Source of the DNA: Streptomyces sp. NBC_01716
GTDB lineage: Bacteria; Actinomycetota; Actinomycetes; Streptomycetales; Streptomycetaceae
Assembly: GCF_036248275.1 (NCBI RefSeq)
Contig: NZ_CP109181.1
Span: 4,030,001-4,094,000 of the forward strand
Direction of reading: 5' to 3'
DNA length: 64,000 bases
The notes beneath the pieces were generated by a model. That model ran no database searches and had not been told where the DNA came from. It worked only from the letters and a program-made list of their open reading frames with translations. Within the stretch, counting starts at the first letter, position 1. Each line of letters starts with the position of its first letter. This document shows positions 33,503 to 41,438 of this stretch, piece after piece. The position numbers and the translations under genes are program-made.

Positions 33503-34207
33503 GTGAAGAAGACGCCGGCGGAGGAGTCCGCCGTACCGAGCGCGGGGCCCGGACCAGACGCGTCGCCCGCGGGCCCCGCCGCGAAACCCGCCCGCGCACG
33601 CAACCGCCGCGGCGAGGGCGGGCGCCTGCGCGAGGACATCGTGGCCGCCGCGGTGGAACTGCTCGACGAGTCCGGCGACGAACGCGCGATCACGCTGCGC
33701 TCGGTCGCCCGCCGCGTCGGCATCGCCGCCCCGTCGATCTACCCGCACTTCCCCGACCAGCCGGCCATCATGCTGGCCGTCGTGCAAGGGGAGTTCGCCG
33801 ACCTGCACAGAAATCTGCTGGCCGCCGTGGAAGCGGCCGGCGACGATCCGCGCGAACGGCTCTACGCCGCCTGCGACGCCTATCTGGACTTCGCGCGGCT
33901 TCATCCCGGGCGCTACCGCACCATGTTCGGCGGCCTCTGGCAGCCGACTCTCGGGGACAGCTCCCTGACCCACGACGATCTGGCCTCACTCGGCTCGGAC
34001 ACCATGCGGCTGCTCGTCGGCCTCTTCGGCGACTGCGTCGCCGCGGGGCAGGCCACCAGCACCGACGTGTCCAGCGACGCGGTGGCGCTCTGGCTGGGGC
34101 TGCACGGACTCGCACATCAGCGTGCGGTCTCGCAGGCGTTCCCCTGGCCTGACGACATCGCCGACCGCATCATCACGACGCTCGCACACCTGACCCCGCG
34201 CACCTGA
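33503..34207 (+). CDS. TetR-family regulator, divergent from the oxidoreductase
   Basis: 234 aa; GTG start. After a Pro/Ala-rich leader the HTH reads IVAAAVELLDESGDERAITL and VGIAAPSIYPHFPDQPAIML. The ligand domain has DDPRERLYAACDAYLDFARL. It is strikingly similar to the TetR at 31685 (shared RNRRG, IAAPSIYPHFPD/ITAPSIYPHFPD, DDPRERLYAAC, HPGRYR), so the two arose by duplication around the oxidoreductase. It probably represses the divergent oxidoreductase operon and itself. Confidence 0.92.
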   Translation: MKKTPAEESAVPSAGPGPDASPAGPAAKPARARNRRGEGGRLREDIVAAAVELLDESGDERAITLRSVARRVGIAAPSIYPHFPDQPAIMLAVVQGEFADLHRNLLAAVEAAGDDPRERLYAACDAYLDFARLHPGRYRTMFGGLWQPTLGDSSLTHDDLASLGSDTMRLLVGLFGDCVAAGQATSTDVSSDAVALWLGLHGLAHQRAVSQAFPWPDDIADRIITTLAHLTPRT

Positions 34208-34401
34208 ACGACGAACGACGGGCCCAAGTCGCGGGTTGGGCCCGGAGCTGGGCCTTGGGGCCCATGCCCGGGACGGCGTGCCGCCGTATGTTTCTCATGT
34301 CGCCAGCGAGACCGGCCAGGAGGAAGTCGGAAGCGCCGGGGACACCAAAGACTCGTACGAGTCGGCCGGAAGACGGCCGGCCGACACACAAGGGGAATCA
34401 C

Positions 34402-34635
34402 ATGTCGAACGTCACGCTGAAGGCCGCCACCAACGCCAAGCTCTACGTCGGCACCTGGGCGAACACCGCCGTCGCCGCCATGAAGCGCCGCAGCGACAAG
34501 GGCCAGGGCGCGGTCGAGTACGTCGGCGTCATCGTCCTGGTGGCCCTGATCATCGCCGCGATCGTCGGCTCCGGTGTCGCGGACGAGATCGCCGGCGGTC
34601 TGTCGGACAAGGTCGCCGAGATCCTGGGTGGCTGA
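34402..34635 (+). CDS. Flp-type (class III signal peptide) pilin
   Basis: 77 aa from the ATG at 34402 (AAGGGG six bases upstream). A basic leader of about 33 residues ends KRRSDKG; cleavage after Gly gives QGAVEYVGVIVLVALIIAAI, with Glu at +5 of the mature protein as prepilin peptidase substrates require. The rest is a short amphipathic tail (ADEIAGGLSDKVAEILGG). This is the size and pattern of Flp/Tad pilins. No tad assembly genes or prepilin peptidase are adjacent, so it must rely on machinery elsewhere. The gene at 35159 carries the same signal. Confidence 0.82.
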   Translation: MSNVTLKAATNAKLYVGTWANTAVAAMKRRSDKGQGAVEYVGVIVLVALIIAAIVGSGVADEIAGGLSDKVAEILGG

Positions 34636-35158
34636 TCCTCGGCCGACCCCCACTGAGTAGGCGAGACAGGGCAGGCGCGGCACCATCCCCGGCCAGGGTG
34701 GTGACGACCCTGCCCCTCTCTCGTTTTCCGGACCACAGTGCCCCCCACCCTCTGCCCCGACCGCCCGAACGACCGGCGGTCGGGGCAGAGTCATGTGGTT
34801 TTACGGGAGGACCGCCGGCGCTACGACGGTGGGGGCCCGTAGGTCCCGTAGGGCCCTTTGGGCCCGCCCAGACCCTCAACTGACCGCCGGACAGAACCGA
34901 CCCGCGATCAACGCGCGATCAACCCGCGACCGTGCCTCGAACGGCACCCCGGCGTCGCCGTCCGAGGCGGCGGAATGCCCGGTTCGGTAACTGCGGGCGT
35001 CGTCAAAGGTGTTGCCGGTCAACCAGAAGATGAACACCTCCCGGATCGGCCCTGAAGGAGCCACCAGTGGGTCCATGGACCCTGCCGAATGGGCCCTGAC
35101 CAGTCCTTACGCTGCTCGCGCTCGGGGGCGGAGACGACAGCGCGAGGTGGGAGAACAG
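34636..35158. other. 523-bp gap between the Flp pilin and the large pilin-like gene
   Basis: It contains a 15-bp-stem terminator (34751-34789) and then GC-rich sequence with repeated GGGCCC. No gene-like frame with a ribosome site is visible. The second half is presumably the promoter region of the 35159 gene, so the two pilin-type genes are transcribed separately. Confidence 0.5.
34751..34789. terminator. terminator after the Flp pilin gene
   Basis: TCTGCCCCGACCGCC (34751-34765) pairs perfectly with GGCGGTCGGGGCAGA (34775-34789) around a nine-base loop, 116 bp after the pilin stop. Confidence 0.7.
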
Positions 35159-36826
35159 ATGAAGAAGGGCCGCAGGTTCCAGTGGTGGCAGTCGCACACG
35201 CACACACACAGATGGCGAGATCCGAGGCACCGTGACAGAGGGCAGAGCGGCGCCGAGTACGCCGCGATGTTCGGGGTCGTGGCCGCGATCGTCGCCGCGA
35301 TCGTCGGGCTCAGTGTGCCCGCCGACACCGGGACCGGGCTGAAGAGCGCGGTGTGCCGGGTCATCCACCCGCTCAGCGACGCCAAGGCGTGCGCCACCGG
35401 CGACTTCGCGGACGGCGGTGAGGGCGGCGGCGAGGGCGGGGGCGGCGGCGGGGACGAATTCGTCCCGAACGGCGACCCGTTCGAGCCCACCAGGTGTCTG
35501 CTGGCCCAGGACCAGACGAAGACCACCGTCGTCGTCCAGATCTTCTTCATCAAGATCAGCAGTTCGGAGACGGTCAAGCTCCAGCAGTGGTCCGACGGCA
35601 CCGTCACCCTGGAGCGGATCACCGAGACCGGCGGCGGTGTCACGGCCAGCATCTCCGCGGGCATCAAGGGCCTTGAGGACTGGGGCGGCAGCGCCAAACT
35701 GAGCGGCACCTACCTCGCGGGCAGCGGCAGCGGCGGACAGTGGCTCTTCTCCGGCAACAAGACCGGCGACACGCAGAAGGACCTTGAGCTCAACCTTGAG
35801 GACGCCAAGCAGTTCACCGAGTACCTCAAGGCCCAGGACGAGTGCAACAGCAGGCCCGCCGGCCCCCGTTCCTCCGAACTGGGCGCGATCTGCGGCTACC
35901 ACGCGAACAAGAAGAAGCCCGACCTGCCGCCCGAGAAGGCGCCGGACGTCGACATCACCAAGACCTCCATCGAGGCGTCGGGCAACGCGAACTTCGGCGG
36001 AAAGTTCAAGAGCAACGGCAAGAGCGGCAAGGACTCCAAGGATCTCGGCAAGATATCCGGCGAGCTGGCCAACGGCACGATGACCGAGGACGTCGTCGTC
36101 ATGCGGTCGCACAGCGGACCCAACGCCGGAAAGATCACCTTCGTCTACACCTTCAGCGTCAAGGGCTCGGCCGGCGTGGGCGGGGTCGCTGTCGGCGAGC
36201 GGATGCAGCAGGTGGCGGTCACCTACGACGCGGCGACGTACGACCAGGAGGAGAAGGACGGCAAGTCGCACCGCCCCGAGAAGCTGGTGGTCACCACCAG
36301 CCAGGAGGCCGGCGAGGGCGGCGGCGTCAAGGTCGAGGCGGGCGCCAACGCCGGTCCCGTGACCATCGACGTCGGTGGCGGCGGCGGATCCACCAACTCG
36401 AAGATCCACACCGAGACGTCCGAGCTCATTCTCGACAACGACGCCGACAGCACGATCGTCGAGGACTGGCTGCGCGGAAACGGCGACCCGGCGAAGAACC
36501 CGCTGCCCTCGCCCACGGACTCGGCCAAGGTGCCCGGCCCCGACGCGAGCCCGCTCGAAAGGCTCCTGCACGACAAGGCGAAGCTCAGCAGGCTCGACTA
36601 CAACGCCAACACCGACTGGTGGAACGCGTCGCTGGGCATCGGATTCGGCATCTCCGCCGGGCAGTTCACCCTGGGGTTCAAGCTCTTCGGGATCGACATC
36701 ACCCACGAGGAGAAGTCGCAGACGATCACCGGCAATCCCGAGTACGCCACCGGCCCCAAGAGCGGCGGCGCCCGCCCGTGGGTGGACTGGAAGAACTGCA
36801 GCAAGATCAAGCCCATCCCGACGTAA
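35159..36826 (+). CDS. large exported protein with an Flp-type prepilin signal
   Basis: 555 aa from the ATG at 35159 (GGGAG upstream); the frame is open further left but without a ribosome site. Residues about 20-30 are basic (RWRDPRHRDRG), then QSGAEYAAMFGVVAAIVAAI: Gly before the cleavage point and Glu at +5, exactly as in the pilin at 34402. A Gly/Glu-rich linker (about 85-100) joins a large soluble beta-rich domain containing IFFIKISSSETVKLQQWSDG, a Cys pair, and repeated Gly-rich ensheathed segments up to PWVDWKNCSKIKPIPT. Such a chain could be a minor pilin or tip adhesin. No known family recognised for the globular part. Confidence 0.75.
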   Translation: MKKGRRFQWWQSHTHTHRWRDPRHRDRGQSGAEYAAMFGVVAAIVAAIVGLSVPADTGTGLKSAVCRVIHPLSDAKACATGDFADGGEGGGEGGGGGGDEFVPNGDPFEPTRCLLAQDQTKTTVVVQIFFIKISSSETVKLQQWSDGTVTLERITETGGGVTASISAGIKGLEDWGGSAKLSGTYLAGSGSGGQWLFSGNKTGDTQKDLELNLEDAKQFTEYLKAQDECNSRPAGPRSSELGAICGYHANKKKPDLPPEKAPDVDITKTSIEASGNANFGGKFKSNGKSGKDSKDLGKISGELANGTMTEDVVVMRSHSGPNAGKITFVYTFSVKGSAGVGGVAVGERMQQVAVTYDAATYDQEEKDGKSHRPEKLVVTTSQEAGEGGGVKVEAGANAGPVTIDVGGGGGSTNSKIHTETSELILDNDADSTIVEDWLRGNGDPAKNPLPSPTDSAKVPGPDASPLERLLHDKAKLSRLDYNANTDWWNASLGIGFGISAGQFTLGFKLFGIDITHEEKSQTITGNPEYATGPKSGGARPWVDWKNCSKIKPIPT

Positions 36827-36951
36827 CGGTGCCGGGTGACCGCCCCTCGGCACACCGCCGCCCCTCGGCATCCGTCGGGGGGCGGCGCCCGTCGGCCTCG
36901 TGGTCAGGCCCGCCGTCAGCCCCGCCCTCAACCCTGCCGTCAGCCCCTCCG

Positions 36952-37794
36952 TCAGCCCCGCAGCTCGGCCAAGTCCCTCTCGCCGAGCGTGAGATCGTCC
37001 GCCCCGAGGTTCTCCTCCAGGTGATCGGCATTGCCCGTCCCCGGGATCGCCAGCACCGTCGGCGAGGCCGCCAGCAGGGCGGCGAGCGCCACCTGCGGGG
37101 TGGTCGCGCCGATGCGGGCGGCGACCTTGTCGAGGCGCGTGGTGTCGAGCGGGTTGTGGCCACCGCCGAGCGGGAAGTACGGGACGTACGCGATGCCCGC
37201 CTCCTCGCACTCCGCGAGCAGCGCCAGATCGTCCAGGTACTCGTTCTGCAACGCCGCGACGGGTGCGACGGCCCTGGCCTCCGCGAGCTGGGCGGCATCG
37301 ACGTTGCTGACGCCCAGATGCCGGATCAGCCCCTCCTCGCGGAGCTCGGCCAGTGCCGCGAACCGTTCGGCGACCGACTCGCCACCGGGTCCGTGCGTCG
37401 CGCCCACCCGCAGATAGACCAGGTCGAGCCGGTCGAGACCGAGAGCGCGCAGATCCCCCTCGACCAGGCCGCGCAGCCGGTCGGGAGTCGCCTGTTCGGT
37501 CGGCACACCGCTCGGCCCGAGCAGCGGGCCGACCTTCGTCGCGATCACCAGGTCGTCGGGGTACGGCGTCAGCGCCGTACGGATCATGTCGTTGGCCCAC
37601 ACGTCCTGGCCGCCGTAGAAGCCGGCCGTGTCGATGTGGTTCACGCCCAGCTCGACGGCCCGCCGGAGCACGGTGACGCCGGTCGCCGTGTCCCGCATCG
37701 GGCCCGCGAAAGTGCCCCTGGCCAGGCGCATCGCGCCGAAGCCGAGCCGGTTGATGGTCAGGTCCCCGCCCAGGGAGAAAGTCTTGATCGTCAT
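36952..37794 (-). CDS. aldo/keto reductase family oxidoreductase
   Basis: 280 aa from the ATG at 37794. It has the TIM-barrel AKR layout: INRLGFGAMRLARG, HIDTAGFYGGQDV (catalytic Asp and Tyr), VIATKVGPLLG (Lys) and LVYLRVGATHGPGG. The usual catalytic His (LHR) is Arg here, as in the subgroup I recall with a VNLR signature. The NADPH-binding region includes YFPLGGGHNPL and VLAIPGTGNADHLEENLGA. It is divergent from the LuxR-like gene at 37861, only 66 bp away, and may be its target. Confidence 0.92.
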   Translation of the reverse strand: MTIKTFSLGGDLTINRLGFGAMRLARGTFAGPMRDTATGVTVLRRAVELGVNHIDTAGFYGGQDVWANDMIRTALTPYPDDLVIATKVGPLLGPSGVPTEQATPDRLRGLVEGDLRALGLDRLDLVYLRVGATHGPGGESVAERFAALAELREEGLIRHLGVSNVDAAQLAEARAVAPVAALQNEYLDDLALLAECEEAGIAYVPYFPLGGGHNPLDTTRLDKVAARIGATTPQVALAALLAASPTVLAIPGTGNADHLEENLGADDLTLGERDLAELRG

Positions 37795-37860
37795 GGCTTC
37801 ATCGTGCCGCCGGTCACGGAGCCCGGCGAGTTCGTGGCAGCTTGCTGCCAGACTGGTGGA

Positions 37861-38544
37861 ATGCGGAACGAACAAGTGTTTTCAGTACAGGGCGACGCCG
37901 AGCTCGTCGCGCGTGCCGGTCATCTCTTCGAATCCGCGCAGACCGAGTTCGTGTGCGCCGCGCGGGACCTCGACACCTGGTCGCAGCCGGAGGCGAGAGC
38001 GGGGATCGCGAGGCGGATGGGCGCCGCCGGCTCCCCCGGCCGCCTCGCGGTCCGCAAGCTGCTCAGCCCGGTCGCGCTGGCCGACGAAGGGGCCAGGGCG
38101 CATCTTCGGGAGGTACGGAGCCGGGGCGCCCTCGTACGGATCAGCGGCTCGCTGCTGCCGCACGAGACGATCCTCATCGACCGGCGGGTGATGATCCTCG
38201 CCGGCCGGGAGACCCCCGCGTCGCCCACCGGCCGTGAGTACACGGTGACGACGTCGGAGACCCTGGTCGAGGGCGTCCACTCGATGTTCCGGGCGATCTG
38301 GGACACCGCCGTCGATCTCGACAGCTATCTGCGCGGCGATGTGCCGCACCTCGACGCCGAGGGCCGGGTGATCCTCGACGCGCTCGCCTCGGGACTCACC
38401 GACGATTCGTCGGCCAGGCGGCTGGGGGTCTCCCTGCGTACGTACCGTCGGCGCGTGGCCGACCTGATGGCCGGGCTGGAGGCGGGCTCCCGCTTCCAGG
38501 CCGGGCTGCGGGCGGGCGAACTGGGGCTGGCCCACCGGCCGTAG
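37861..38544 (+). CDS. LuxR-type HTH regulator with a TrmB/PLD-like sensor domain
   Basis: 227 aa; ATG at 37861. The first 150 residues have a TrmB/phospholipase-D-like half-domain pattern: FESAQTEFVCAARDLDTWSQ, RGALVRISGSLLPHETILID (H-x-T-x4-D), MILAGRE, then VEGVHSMFRAIWDTAVDL. The C-terminal helix-turn-helix (about 165-215) reads VILDALASGLTDDSSARRLG followed by VSLRTYRRRVADLM. It is probably a transcription regulator and is divergent from the aldo/keto reductase. The signal is unknown. Confidence 0.85.
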   Translation: MRNEQVFSVQGDAELVARAGHLFESAQTEFVCAARDLDTWSQPEARAGIARRMGAAGSPGRLAVRKLLSPVALADEGARAHLREVRSRGALVRISGSLLPHETILIDRRVMILAGRETPASPTGREYTVTTSETLVEGVHSMFRAIWDTAVDLDSYLRGDVPHLDAEGRVILDALASGLTDDSSARRLGVSLRTYRRRVADLMAGLEAGSRFQAGLRAGELGLAHRP

Positions 38545-38562
38545 CGGTCCGGCCCGGGGCGC

Positions 38563-39317
38563 TCAGGGGAGGCGGCGGGCCGCGACGACCGCTGAACTCG
38601 CGGGGGTGGTGAGTACTTCGGTGGCTTCCAGCGCCGGATGGGTCAGATAGAAGACGCGGAGCTCGTCCACCTCGCCCTCGAAGCGGGGCGGCCAGTGGGG
38701 CGATGGGGTGAAGTCGTCCAGGATCAGCAGGCCGCCAGGGGCCAGCAACTCGACGACCCTCCCGGGGTCGTCGCGCTTGCCGCCGCCGTCGCAGAAGAAG
38801 ACGTCGAAGGGGGCGTGCCGATCTAGGTCCTGTCCGGTGGATCTTCGCGGATAAGCCCGGGGCGTCTGGTGCGGTGCATCGCAAGGCGCCGAAGTGCCCG
38901 CAGGGTGGTTTCCTGTGGGCACTTCGGCAACGCGGCGAGGTGCCGTGCCAGGCGTTCCGGGCCCGCGAAGATCCACCGGACAGGACCTAGCAGCCGCCAG
39001 TCTCCGGTCATTACGCTGACGCGCTCGTCGTCCGCGAAGACGCCGGAGGCCCGCCGGGCCAGTTCCTCGTCACGTTCCACGGTGACCAGGCGCGCACCGG
39101 CGGCGAGGCCGCTGTGCAGCCAGGCGGTGCCCACTCCCGAGCCGGTGCCGCTCTCCGCGACGACCCCGTCGGGTTTCGACGCGGCGGCCAGCCTGAGCAG
39201 CCGGCCCACCTCGGGGAGGCAGCTCTTCGTGAACCCCGTCTCGGCGGCGATACGTTCCGCGGCCACCACGCGGGGCGGGACCGTACGCGCCGCCGACTTT
39301 CCGTCACTGATCACCAC
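38563..39317 (-). pseudogene. class I SAM-dependent methyltransferase interrupted by a MITE
   Basis: The 5' part (39317 down to 38988) encodes an O-methyltransferase-like Rossmann core: VAESGTGSGVGTAWLHSGLA (SAM loop), LVTVERDEELARRASGVF and VSVMTGDWRLL. It is then broken by the 162-bp MITE. The 3' part resumes with DRHAPFDVFFCDGGGKRDDP, LLAPGGLLILDDFTPSPHW and the terminal ASSAVVAARRLP. Removing the element plus one TA joins GDWRLL to DRHAPFDVFF with no base lost, so the gene was intact until a recent insertion. The start is a GTG at 39317 or 39314. Confidence 0.9.
38826..38987. mobile_element. 162-bp MITE with 25-bp terminal inverted repeats and TA duplication, inside a methyltransferase gene
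   Basis: Perfect 25-bp inverted repeats (38826-38850, starting GGTCCTGTCCGG, and 38963-38987) are flanked by TA at 38824-38825 and 38988-38989. The interior holds a 17-bp hairpin with one mismatch (38888-38904 with 38912-38928). Two blocks (38861-38888 and 38928-38955) match the interior of the MITE at 28358. There is no coding capacity. An intact transposase that recognises these ends is not in the window. Confidence 0.92.
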
Positions 39318-39330
39318 CGCACGGTAGCGC

Positions 39331-39369
39331 CGTACGCCCCGGAGCGCGACGGGCACTCCGGGGCGTACG
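39331..39369. terminator. terminator after the snapalysin gene
   Basis: CGTACGCCCCGGAG (39331-39344) and CTCCGGGGCGTACG (39356-39369) form a perfect 14-bp stem, 36 bp beyond the snapalysin stop on its strand. Confidence 0.8.
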
Positions 39370-39405
39370 GGCAGTCGTGGTCGGGCGGCACCGATGGGCC
39401 GGCGA

Positions 39406-39972
39406 TCAGTCCACGATCATCGTGTTGAGCGGCACCGAGCCCGCCGTACGGGCGAACGCGCCGCCGAAGTAGCCCTCGACCTCGGCTTTTTCGGCCGCGT
39501 TCGGGTACGGGTTCTTGCACGAGGTGCCCGCGCTGGAGCCGGACATCAGGCTGGTGCACGGGCCGGGCTTACGGTCCGGGAGGCCCAGGATGTGGCCCAG
39601 TTCATGGGACGAGATACGGATCGTGTCGTGGCCCTCGTTCACCGCCTGGCGGCCGATCCAGACCGTTCCGTTGCCCAGCGACGTGGTGAGGGCGCGGGGC
39701 CAGCCGTTGTCCGCCAGGACCTGGATGTTGGCGCGCTGGCCGGCCGCGACCGGGCGCAGTTCGACGGCGTCGACGCTCTCGTTCCAGATCGCCGCCCCGC
39801 GGTCGACCGCGGACCTGAACTCCGCGGAACCGCCCGCGTCGTAGGTGACCACCCGCGCGGCCGCGGCTCTGTCCTGGGCCGCGGCGGGAGCCGCCGTGGC
39901 CTGGCCACCCATCAGGGAAAACGTCACAGCCAGTGCGGCGACGAGCCCGCCGGTCAGCTTACGGATGTGCAT
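39406..39972 (-). CDS. snapalysin-type secreted metalloprotease (M7)
   Basis: 188 aa from the ATG at 39972 behind AAGGAGG. The signal peptide MHIRKLTGGLVAALAVTFSL...ATA is followed by a short propeptide. The zinc motif is HDTIRISSHELGHILGLPD: HExxHxxG followed by Leu-Pro-Asp, the snapalysin signature with the Asp third ligand. Two Cys (PCTSL, SCKNP) can pair. It is the Streptomyces small neutral protease family. In many species it is divergent from a LysR regulator, which is absent here. It degrades extracellular protein, cleaving near aromatic residues in the family. Confidence 0.92.
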   Translation of the reverse strand: MHIRKLTGGLVAALAVTFSLMGGQATAAPAAAQDRAAAARVVTYDAGGSAEFRSAVDRGAAIWNESVDAVELRPVAAGQRANIQVLADNGWPRALTTSLGNGTVWIGRQAVNEGHDTIRISSHELGHILGLPDRKPGPCTSLMSGSSAGTSCKNPYPNAAEKAEVEGYFGGAFARTAGSVPLNTMIVD

Positions 39973-40084
39973 GGTGTGCCTCCTTGGGGGGAGAGACAGT
40001 TGTGAACATGACACGAAGTTCCCCTGCTCACTGCCCAGCGGCGCCCGGCACCAATCAGTCAATCCAACTGCCGTCCGGCGCCGG

Positions 40085-41299
40085 CTACTTGGTGCGGCCC
40101 GCGCACAGCTGCTTGTCGATCAGGTCGCTCGTCGCGTAGATGGAGCCCGGCATCGAGCCGTCGCCCGTGGCCTCCAGGATCACGACGCGGCGGCCGTCCG
40201 GGGTGGCGCCGGTGCGGGTCGCGTAGCCGGGGAGGTCGCCGGCGTGGCTGTAGTAGCTGCCGCCGCAGGTCAGCGGGAGCCGCATCAGGCCGAGACCGTA
40301 ACGGGCGCCCGGCCAGGCCTCGTCCAGCTCCGTGGCCCGTACGGTCGTCTTCATCTCCTTCAGCTGCGCGGGCTTCAGCAGCCGGCCGCCCAGGAGCGCC
40401 TGGTAGAAGGTGGTCATGTCGCCGGTGGTGCTGATCATCGCGCCCGCCGCGCCGGCCGCGCTCGGGTTGAACTCGGTGATGTCGATCGCCGGAGCGGACT
40501 CACCGAAGGCGGAGTAGCCCTTCAGGTGGGAGCCGGGGATACGGGAGGAGGTGGTGGGGGTGCTGGTGTTGTGCAGGGCCAGGGGGCGCACGATGCGCTT
40601 GGTGACCTCCTGCTGCCAGGTGTGGCCGGTGACCTGCTTGATGATCATTCCGGCGAGGGTGTAATTGGTGTTGGAGTACGACCAGTTGGCGCCGGGCTCG
40701 AAGTTGGGTGCGTGGCGCGTCGCGATGCCCACGAGCTGCTCGTCGGTCCAGGTGGTGTAGCGGCCGGCCTCGTAGGCGGCGATGCTGGTCAGGGCGGGGA
40801 AATCGGCGGTGTAGTTGAACAGGCCGCTGGTGTGGTTCAGCAGCTGCCGTACGGTGATCCTGCTGCCTTCGTTGCCGTTGCCGGACACGAGGCCGGGGAG
40901 ATGGTCCTCGACGGTGTCGTCCAGCGAGAGCCGTCCCTCGCCGGCCAGTTGGAGCAGAACGGTGGAGACATAGGTCTTCGTCGCGCTGGCGATACGGAAC
41001 TTGTCACCCGGCCGCGCCTTCCGGCCCGTCTCGGTGTCGGCCACCCCGGCCGTCGCGTACTGGACTCCGCGCGGGCCGGTCGACCGGGCGAGCACACCCA
41101 CGGTCCCGGTCTTCTGGACCGCGTCCACCTGCTGCTGAAGCGTCCCCTTCGCCGACGACCCCGCCGACGACCCCGGCGTCGGGCCCGCCTGCTGCGCCGC
41201 GGTCGCCGCCGGCACCGCCACACCCAGCGCGGCGAGCGCGGTGACGAGCGTCGTGGTCAGCACGCGGGAGGTGGTCCGGGTGAAGGTCTTGGTCGCCAT
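40085..41299 (-). CDS. secreted serine hydrolase, S12 (D-alanyl-D-alanine carboxypeptidase/beta-lactamase family)
   Basis: 404 aa; signal peptide about 1-35 (TLVTALAALGVAVPAATA). The penicillin-recognition motifs are complete: SxxK in RIASATKTYV, YxN in WSYSNTNYT, and HxG (in place of KTG) in SHAGDLPGYA. HTSGLFNYT fits the SxxK-enzyme family consensus. It is exported, probably as a DD-carboxypeptidase or esterase-type S12 enzyme; true beta-lactamase activity cannot be judged. No BlaI site is seen at its promoter. The gene stands alone, between the snapalysin and the AlkZ-like gene. Confidence 0.92.
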   Translation of the reverse strand: MATKTFTRTTSRVLTTTLVTALAALGVAVPAATAAQQAGPTPGSSAGSSAKGTLQQQVDAVQKTGTVGVLARSTGPRGVQYATAGVADTETGRKARPGDKFRIASATKTYVSTVLLQLAGEGRLSLDDTVEDHLPGLVSGNGNEGSRITVRQLLNHTSGLFNYTADFPALTSIAAYEAGRYTTWTDEQLVGIATRHAPNFEPGANWSYSNTNYTLAGMIIKQVTGHTWQQEVTKRIVRPLALHNTSTPTTSSRIPGSHLKGYSAFGESAPAIDITEFNPSAAGAAGAMISTTGDMTTFYQALLGGRLLKPAQLKEMKTTVRATELDEAWPGARYGLGLMRLPLTCGGSYYSHAGDLPGYATRTGATPDGRRVVILEATGDGSMPGSIYATSDLIDKQLCAGRTK

Positions 41300-41362
41300 G
41301 GTCCGCCGGCTCCTTGGGAGTTGATGGTGTCACCGCTCCGTGCGGTGTGATCACCAACTTAG

Positions 41363-41399
41363 AAAAACGGCCCGCCGGCCACGATCCGGCCAGCGGGCC
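41363..41399 (-). terminator. intrinsic terminator of the AlkZ-like gene
   Basis: GGCCCGCCGGCC (41369-41380) pairs with GGCCAGCGGGCC (41388-41399) with one mismatch. On the minus strand the stem is followed by TTTTT (plus-strand AAAAA at 41363-41367), so it is a genuine rho-independent terminator for the gene ending at 41439. Confidence 0.88.
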
Positions 41400-41438
41400 A
41401 CTCCGGGGTACAGCCAGCACCACCCCCGGGGTGTCCCC

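Noticed and set aside
36827..36951. CCGTCAGCCCC repeats after the large pilin-like gene as an element or array
   Set aside because: Only a few imperfect units of simple GC-rich sequence. No flanking duplication or inverted ends; more likely slippage.
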